Shown one piece after another: positions 8,521 to 12,082 of a stretch of DNA of 12,082 nt (positions are counted from its first letter, which is position 1; every line of letters starts with the position of its first letter). The position numbers and the translations under genes were made by a program. The notes under the pieces were generated by a model, which did not search any database, was not told where the DNA came from, and was given only the letters and a program-made list of their open reading frames with translations. The DNA comes from an uncultured Porphyromonas sp. (GTDB taxonomy: Bacteria; Bacteroidota; Bacteroidia; Bacteroidales; Porphyromonadaceae): assembly GCF_915070105.1 (NCBI RefSeq), contig NZ_CAJZFJ010000066.1:1-12082 (forward strand), read 5' to 3'.

Positions 8521-8670
8521 TGGTGATGAACCTCTACGAGGAGTGGGGTGAAGGTGGAAGTCAAGCAAGTGATAGAGAGGTCTCTAGGAAAATGTAAAGG
8601 AGTGTGGCCTCCTTTGGTTTCATTGGAAAGGGAGGGGAGGCTTAGGGCTTGGCATGATCAAGGTTAAAAA

Positions 8671-8721
8671 GAAAAGAGAGATAGCAATCGGGCGAAGACC
8701 CATTCTGCTATCTCTCTTTTC
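8671..8721 (-). terminator. terminator of the tRNA-Ser/tRNA-Phe unit
   Basis: A 16-bp perfect inverted repeat (8671-8686 with 8706-8721) carries a loop with its own short GGG/CCC stem (8690-8692 with 8699-8701). On the minus strand it is followed by a T-rich run (complement of 8665-8670). It begins 9 nt after the tRNA-Phe gene in the direction of transcription. Confidence 0.88.
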
Positions 8722-8729
8722 TCTTTCAG

Positions 8730-8802
8730 TGGTGCCACCAGGAATCGAACCGGGGACACAAGGATTTTCAGTCCTTTGCTCTACCAACTGAGCTATGGCA
8801 CC
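8730..8802 (-). tRNA. tRNA-Phe (anticodon GAA)
   Basis: A 73-nt cloverleaf on the minus strand. The acceptor stem GGTGCCA pairs with TGGCACC, with discriminator A at 8730. The D-arm reads GCTCAGTTGGTAGAGC. The anticodon stem-loop is AAGGA-CTGAAAA-TCCTT with GAA at 8769-8767. The T-arm contains GGTTCGATTCC. The terminal CCA is not encoded (CTG follows), so it must be added after transcription. It is the second gene of a two-tRNA unit, 24 nt after tRNA-Ser. Confidence 0.97.
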
Positions 8803-8826
8803 ATTGGCAATTCTTCTTCTTAGGAG

Positions 8827-8913
8827 CGGAAGCGACGAGATTCGAACTCGTGGTACGGTTGCCCGTACGGCAGTTTAGCAAACTGCTGGTTTCAGCCACT
8901 CACCCACACTTCC
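8827..8913 (-). tRNA. tRNA-Ser (anticodon GCT)
   Basis: An 87-nt class II tRNA on the minus strand. The acceptor stem GGAAGTG pairs with CGCTTCC (one G-T pair), discriminator G at 8827. The anticodon stem-loop is GCAGT-TTGCTAA-ACTGC with GCT at 8879-8877. The long variable arm characteristic of tRNA-Ser is present (CCGTACGG half against CCGTAC half), and the T-arm has GAGTTCGAATCTC. CCA is not encoded. It decodes AGC/AGT and is transcribed first in the unit, about 22 nt after the predicted start. Confidence 0.97.
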
Positions 8914-8941
8914 AGTCGCACTCAGCTCTTGAATTGCGATG

Positions 8942-8973
8942 CAAAGATAGAGCGTTTTTCTTAATCCTGCAAA
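8942..8973 (-). promoter_or_regulatory. promoter of the tRNA-Ser/tRNA-Phe unit
   Basis: Read on the minus strand, TTTG (8973-8970), a 20-nt spacer and TATCTTTG (8949-8942) make an exact two-part Bacteroidota promoter (-33 TTTG, -7 TAnnTTTG). The start site would be near 8935. Confidence 0.85.
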
Positions 8974-9392
8974 TCTTACCCTCTCTTTCCTTGCAAATGC
9001 TCCTTCTTTTTGCCCGTAGAGGTGGGGGAGGGGAGGAGTGAACCACCCCATAATTACCCCAATAAAGGGGACTTGCTTAGGCTAGTATATATACGATACG
9101 TGCGCGCGTATGAAGGAGAGGGGAAGGCGGAGAAGCTTTGTTTGAGCGAGCAAAAATCTTTGCCTAAGGTCGAAGAAAAACATCGCTTGAGGTAGTAGGG
9201 AAAACTGCCTTGGGGTAGTAAGGACACAGGACCGATGCATGATCTCTCTCTCGTACACTCCTGCCTTTGGATCTTCGGGGGTATCGCTTCATATCCCAGA
9301 GAGAGCCTTAGCCTATCACTAAAGATCCTAGGCATTATCCCCAAGAAACAGACATACAAGCGAGCCCTAGAGAGGAGATACTTAGAGCGCAC

Positions 9393-9458
9393 TTGTGTAC
9401 ACGCGTGTATACAGTTGTGTACACGTGGGTATACAGTTGTGTACACACGTGTATACTC
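9393..9458. repeat. three tandem 22-bp near-palindromic repeats
   Basis: Three head-to-tail 22-bp units at 9393-9414, 9415-9436 and 9437-9458, each starting TTGTGTACAC and continuing to a GTATAC element. Copy 1 is almost self-complementary around ACGCGT. The units consist largely of alternating purines and pyrimidines. A period of 22 bp is close to two helical turns, which suits cooperative binding of a DNA-binding protein. No coding role is evident. Confidence 0.85.
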
Positions 9459-9490
9459 ATGCCTCCTCGGTAGGAAGTGTTCGCTTGGCA

Positions 9491-9512
9491 TATCTATGCT
9501 GGGACATAGATA
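9491..9512. repeat. 8-bp perfect inverted repeat
   Basis: TATCTATG (9491-9498) and CATAGATA (9505-9512) are separated by the 6-nt loop CTGGGA. There is no T tract after it. It lies 32 bp after the tandem repeats. Confidence 0.55.
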
Positions 9513-9545
9513 CTTCTATCTTCGGTGTATGCTCCTTGACGACCT

Positions 9546-9627
9546 TGCCCTCGCACTATGGTGATTTCATGCGTCAGTCCTGACGAAGGAAACCTCTTGG
9601 GAGGTAGCGAGGGCACCTAGAGAGGTG
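9546..9627. other. nested inverted-repeat cluster, possible structured RNA
   Basis: A 9-bp perfect outer stem (9546-9554 with 9607-9615) encloses two small hairpins (9572-9576 with 9581-9585, loop GTCC; 9592-9596 with 9601-9605, loop TTGG). An alternative 5-bp hairpin, 9614-9618 with 9623-9627, would compete with the outer stem. The drawing is a multibranch fold of about 70 nt. I do not recognise it as a known RNA family and cannot tell the strand. Confidence 0.35.
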
Positions 9628-9810
9628 TGGGGGAAGTTCGGAGGAAGGTCTGGAGGAGCCTTTGGGTGGCTATGCTCGTGAGGTGCGTGCGGTGATAACG
9701 GAGGCTTTGGGGTGGATAACGAGGAGAGTTGGGGATTGGTGGCCTTGGGAGTTGGATAGAGGAAGGCAGGGAGGTTTAATAAAGGGTATTGGGCAAGTTG
9801 AGTTGTAGTA

Positions 9811-9836
9811 GGGGCGATGGGTGGGTGAAGGTGGGG
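9811..9836 (+). other. G-quadruplex motif 1
   Basis: Four G runs (9811-9814, 9819-9821, 9823-9825, 9833-9836) with loops of 4, 1 and 7 nt fit the canonical G3+N1-7 pattern on the plus strand. Confidence 0.6.
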
Positions 9837-9870
9837 AGGAGGCTTGGGTGGCGGGAGGCGGAGCGCATTC

Positions 9871-9891
9871 GGGAGGGACGAAGGGTGAGGG
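9871..9891 (+). other. G-quadruplex motif 2 next to a promoter
   Basis: Four GGG runs (9871-9873, 9875-9877, 9883-9885, 9889-9891) with loops of 1, 5 and 3 nt. It ends 26 bp before the -7 box at 9918, just upstream of the -33 position. Confidence 0.6.
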
Positions 9892-9917
9892 CAGAGGTGG
9901 ACTTGGGGGAGTCGTCG

Positions 9918-9925
9918 TATCTTTG
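9918..9925 (+). promoter_or_regulatory. -7 promoter box (TATCTTTG) of the ATPase-CYTH gene
   Basis: An exact TAnnTTTG match, identical to the boxes at 1261 and 8942. The start site would be near 9932, giving a leader of about 23 nt. This excludes the in-frame GTG at 9925, which lies in the promoter. The nearest TTG (9903-9905) is too close to be a normal -33 element. Confidence 0.65.
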
Positions 9926-9954
9926 TGACGGCAAACGTGCCCCATTATACAGGA

Positions 9955-11028
9955 ATGAATAAGAATATTACTCGTATCGCCTTGACCGGAGGCCCCTGCG
10001 CTGGCAAGACAACGGCTTTGGCGCAGATCATTGAGCACTTTAGTGACCTCGGCTACTTGGTTTACGCCCTTCCCGAGACTCCGACGCTCTTTAGCAATGC
10101 TTCGATTAACTTTGCTACCCCCGACCGCCAATACTTCTATAACATAGAGAAGGCCGTGATGAAGTATCAGATCCAGATGGAAGACACCTTCCTGGAGCTG
10201 GCACACGCTGCCTCCCATCCGGTGCTGATTGTCTCTGACCGAGGGACGATGGACATCTCCAACTACATCGAGCGTACTATGTGGCAGGCTTTGCTGGATG
10301 AACTTGGTCTCTCGGAGATCAAGCTCCGTGATGCCCGTTACGACGCTGTCATCCACATGGTCACAGCAGCACAAGGGGCAGAGGAGTACTACACGCTCGA
10401 GAACAATGCCTTCAGAGGTGAGACCATAGAAGAAGCACGAGAGCTGGATGCACGTATACTGAAGGCTTGGACGGGGCACCCCCAGCTGCACATCGTGGAG
10501 AACAACGTAGACTTCCAGGTGAAGATTCGCCAAGTGCTTCATGCGATCCACGAGACCCTCGGGGATGATCCTGCTTCTTTCAGTGATGTACGTAGACGTT
10601 TCCTCGTGCATGTGACAGGAGAGATACCCTTTGGGGTGGAGACCGACCTCTACCAAGCCTATATAGATATGGAGGATGGATCGAGTGTGCGGATACGTAA
10701 GCGTGGGCTGCGAGGGAACTACGTCTACTTTATGACGCGCAAGAGTCCTGTGGAAGCCCAGCCAATCATTACGGAGAGACAGATCGGCCCCGACGAATAT
10801 ATCTCCTATCTCAATGCGATCCCCTCGCCGGAAGATGTGCTGGTGCATAAGTTGCGCCGCAACTTCGTTTGGGCTAAGCAGTACTTCGAGGTAGACGACT
10901 TTGTCGAGCCACGGCGTGACTACCAAATCCTCGAGATCTCCTGCGCTCCCGATGGGCAGGTGAAGTTCCCACCCTTCATCGAGGTCATCCGAGAGGTCAC
11001 CGACGACCCCGCCTATGTCCGCCTATAG
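9955..11028 (+). CDS. P-loop ATPase (AAA_28-type) fused to a CYTH-like domain
   Basis: This 357-residue protein has two parts. Residues 1-205 are a P-loop NTPase: Walker A GGPCAGKTT (12-20, Lys18) and a Walker B-like strand VLIVSDRGTMD (90-100), resembling small nucleotide-kinase-like ATPases. Residues about 213-357 look like a CYTH/triphosphate-tunnel domain: basic strand SSVRIRKRG (243-251), YFMTRKS (258-264), ITERQIG (272-278) and a C-terminal FEVDDF strand (311-316). The same pairing is known from animal TTD14-like proteins, which bind GTP and phosphoinositides; the bacterial substrate is not known to me. The start at ATG 9955 is chosen because the upstream in-frame GTG overlaps the -7 box, and because the fold begins at once (MNKNITRIALTGG). 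No signal peptide is present, so it is cytoplasmic. It is a single-gene unit with its own terminator and a TAG stop. Confidence 0.88.
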   Translation: MNKNITRIALTGGPCAGKTTALAQIIEHFSDLGYLVYALPETPTLFSNASINFATPDRQYFYNIEKAVMKYQIQMEDTFLELAHAASHPVLIVSDRGTMDISNYIERTMWQALLDELGLSEIKLRDARYDAVIHMVTAAQGAEEYYTLENNAFRGETIEEARELDARILKAWTGHPQLHIVENNVDFQVKIRQVLHAIHETLGDDPASFSDVRRRFLVHVTGEIPFGVETDLYQAYIDMEDGSSVRIRKRGLRGNYVYFMTRKSPVEAQPIITERQIGPDEYISYLNAIPSPEDVLVHKLRRNFVWAKQYFEVDDFVEPRRDYQILEISCAPDGQVKFPPFIEVIREVTDDPAYVRL

Positions 11029-11052
11029 TTAGGCCCTAGAAGTCCGAAAAGT

Positions 11053-11094
11053 AAGCGACGCCCCTGCCACGAAGGTTATGGGGCGTCGCTTTTT
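11053..11094 (+). terminator. intrinsic terminator after the ATPase-CYTH gene
   Basis: A perfect 12-bp stem (11053-11064 with 11080-11091), 15-nt loop, then T residues to 11094. It isolates the gene from the downstream rRNA promoter. Confidence 0.92.
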
Positions 11095-11249
11095 CTGTTC
11101 TTAGCGTTGCCTTGGGGAGGGTTTGGGGGAGGCGAAGATGGGGTATGCGGGGGTGCTGATAAAAAATTTTTCTATCCATGTAAGTTGTTTGCTATCGGGT
11201 TAATGCATGCAACTCACAGGAGGATTTTCAGAAGTTTTTCATGGAAAGA

Positions 11250-11282
11250 TTTGGTTGGTATTGGGTATTTGATATACCTTTG
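11250..11282 (+). promoter_or_regulatory. promoter in front of the 23S rRNA gene
   Basis: TTTG (11250-11253), 21-nt spacer, TACCTTTG (11275-11282): both elements of the Bacteroidota promoter match exactly. The start site would be near 11289, about 230 nt before the mature 23S 5' end. A/T tracts lie upstream (A6T5 at 11161-11171 and a T5 at 11235-11239). Confidence 0.82.
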
Positions 11283-11288
11283 CAACCG

Positions 11289-11517
11289 CAAACGAGGGAA
11301 CGACCTCCTGCAGCGAATGAGTCACCTAAGCGGGGTGGCTGAGCAGGACAGACCTCGGGTTAGTAGATGAGACCTAAGATGGAGCGATCCACGAGGTTTA
11401 GCCACAAGCGATCATTGACATACTTGATAAAAACAAACGAGAAAACAACGTAGAGCAAATAAAATAAGTTAGTATACAACCTGCGTGTGTTAGTAGCAAT
11501 ACTAATATACGTTAGGC
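11289..11517 (+). other. structured leader of the 23S rRNA precursor
   Basis: Three stem-loops can be drawn. SL1: 11293-11297 with 11353-11357, 11306-11311 with 11343-11348, 11320-11326 with 11334-11340. SL2: 11372-11375 with 11394-11397 and 11380-11383 with 11388-11391, closed by GCGA. SL3: 13 pairs (some G-U), 11483-11495 with 11500-11512, closed by GCAA and ending 5 nt before the mature rRNA. The stretch between SL2 and SL3 is A-rich and unpaired. No tRNA gene and no 16S sequence is found here. These are probably processing or antitermination elements. Confidence 0.6.

Positions 11518-12082
<565 letters not shown>

Larger units (their letters stand above)
8008..8670. other. non-coding gap between the outer-membrane gene and the tRNA terminator
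   Basis: About 660 bp with no convincing coding sequence; the only open frame of note (8287-8484) is 65 codons with a low-complexity Cys/Leu-rich product. The part at 8120-8165 is AT-rich and probably holds the promoter of the minus-strand outer-membrane gene. TAAATTTA at 8143-8150 is one base from the minus-strand -7 consensus but has no -33 partner. Inverted repeats occur at 8318-8357, 8480-8520 (nine perfect pairs) and 8596-8615 (seven pairs). I recognise no known RNA family. Confidence 0.5.
8974..9917. other. non-coding, repeat- and structure-rich gap
   Basis: About 940 bp without a supportable gene. Several frames of 60-145 codons are open on both strands, but their products are low-complexity and some read through the tandem repeats, so I leave them out. 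The gap contains two alternating purine-pyrimidine tracts (9085-9112), three tandem 22-bp repeats (9393-9458), an 8-bp perfect hairpin (9491-9512), a nested inverted-repeat cluster (9546-9627) and a strongly G-rich plus strand at about 9620-9910 with two quadruplex motifs. Confidence 0.6.

Noticed and set aside
9054..9491. 145-codon minus-strand frame and overlapping plus-strand frames in the gap
   Set aside because: The products are low-complexity, run through the 22-bp repeats and resemble no family; frames are open on both strands by composition.
9580..9595. Hammerhead ribozyme core (CTGACGA followed by GGAAAC)
   Set aside because: The CUGANGA-like word is present, but there is no proper stem II followed by GAAA and no cleavage-site stem, so the match is chance.
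9546..9615. Cloverleaf of about 70 nt as a tRNA
   Set aside because: There is no GTTCGA-type T-loop, no D-arm consensus and no anticodon loop of the right size.
11296..11312. Remnant of the 16S 3' end (GGGAACGACCTCCTGC contains CCTCC)
   Set aside because: Only the short CCTCC core matches; the flanking bases do not fit the conserved 16S tail, and the site lies directly after a promoter start.
11107..11370. 87-codon plus-strand frame before 23S
   Set aside because: It spans the rRNA promoter and leader hairpins and its product is Gly-rich and unlike any family.

Overview
The window comes from a member of the Bacteroidota, most likely Porphyromonas or a close relative. Three things support this: the protein families (C69 dipeptidase, a carboxypeptidase-regulatory/plug/barrel outer-membrane protein), the TAnnTTTG -7 promoter boxes typical of the phylum (TATCTTTG three times, TACCTTTG once), and start codons without a Shine-Dalgarno sequence. 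The coding DNA is moderately GC-rich. The genus is inferred from remembered protein similarity, not from a search.

Layout. 1-1190: 3' part of a secreted-type alpha/beta hydrolase (+), cut by the window edge. 1312-1812: flavodoxin (+) with its own -7 box and a strong terminator. 1941-3608: exported C69 (PepD-type) dipeptidase (+), followed by a long hairpin. 3859-5088: M16 zinc protease (+), convergent with a 936-residue outer-membrane beta-barrel protein on the minus strand (5197-8007); the two share a bidirectional terminator. 8008-8670 is a non-coding gap with several hairpins. 8671-8973 is a minus-strand tRNA unit: promoter, tRNA-Ser(GCT), tRNA-Phe(GAA), terminator. 8974-9917 is a second non-coding gap with alternating purine-pyrimidine tracts, three tandem 22-bp near-palindromic repeats, a cluster of nested inverted repeats and two G-quadruplex motifs. 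9955-11028: a P-loop ATPase fused to a CYTH-like domain (+), with promoter and terminator. 11250-12082: a complete promoter, a leader of about 230 nt with three stem-loops, and the 5' part of a 23S rRNA gene that runs off the window.

How the parts relate. The protein genes look like separate transcription units, not one operon: most have their own terminator and several their own promoter box. The hydrolase, dipeptidase, M16 protease and outer-membrane protein fit the envelope and peptide metabolism of an asaccharolytic, peptide-using bacterium, which is inference. The most unusual feature is the 23S gene. It follows an unrelated terminated protein gene and a perfect promoter, with no 16S gene and no tRNA-Ile/tRNA-Ala spacer in front of it. 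This looks like an unlinked 23S locus, or else an assembly junction. The second most notable region is the repeat-rich gap 9085-9891.
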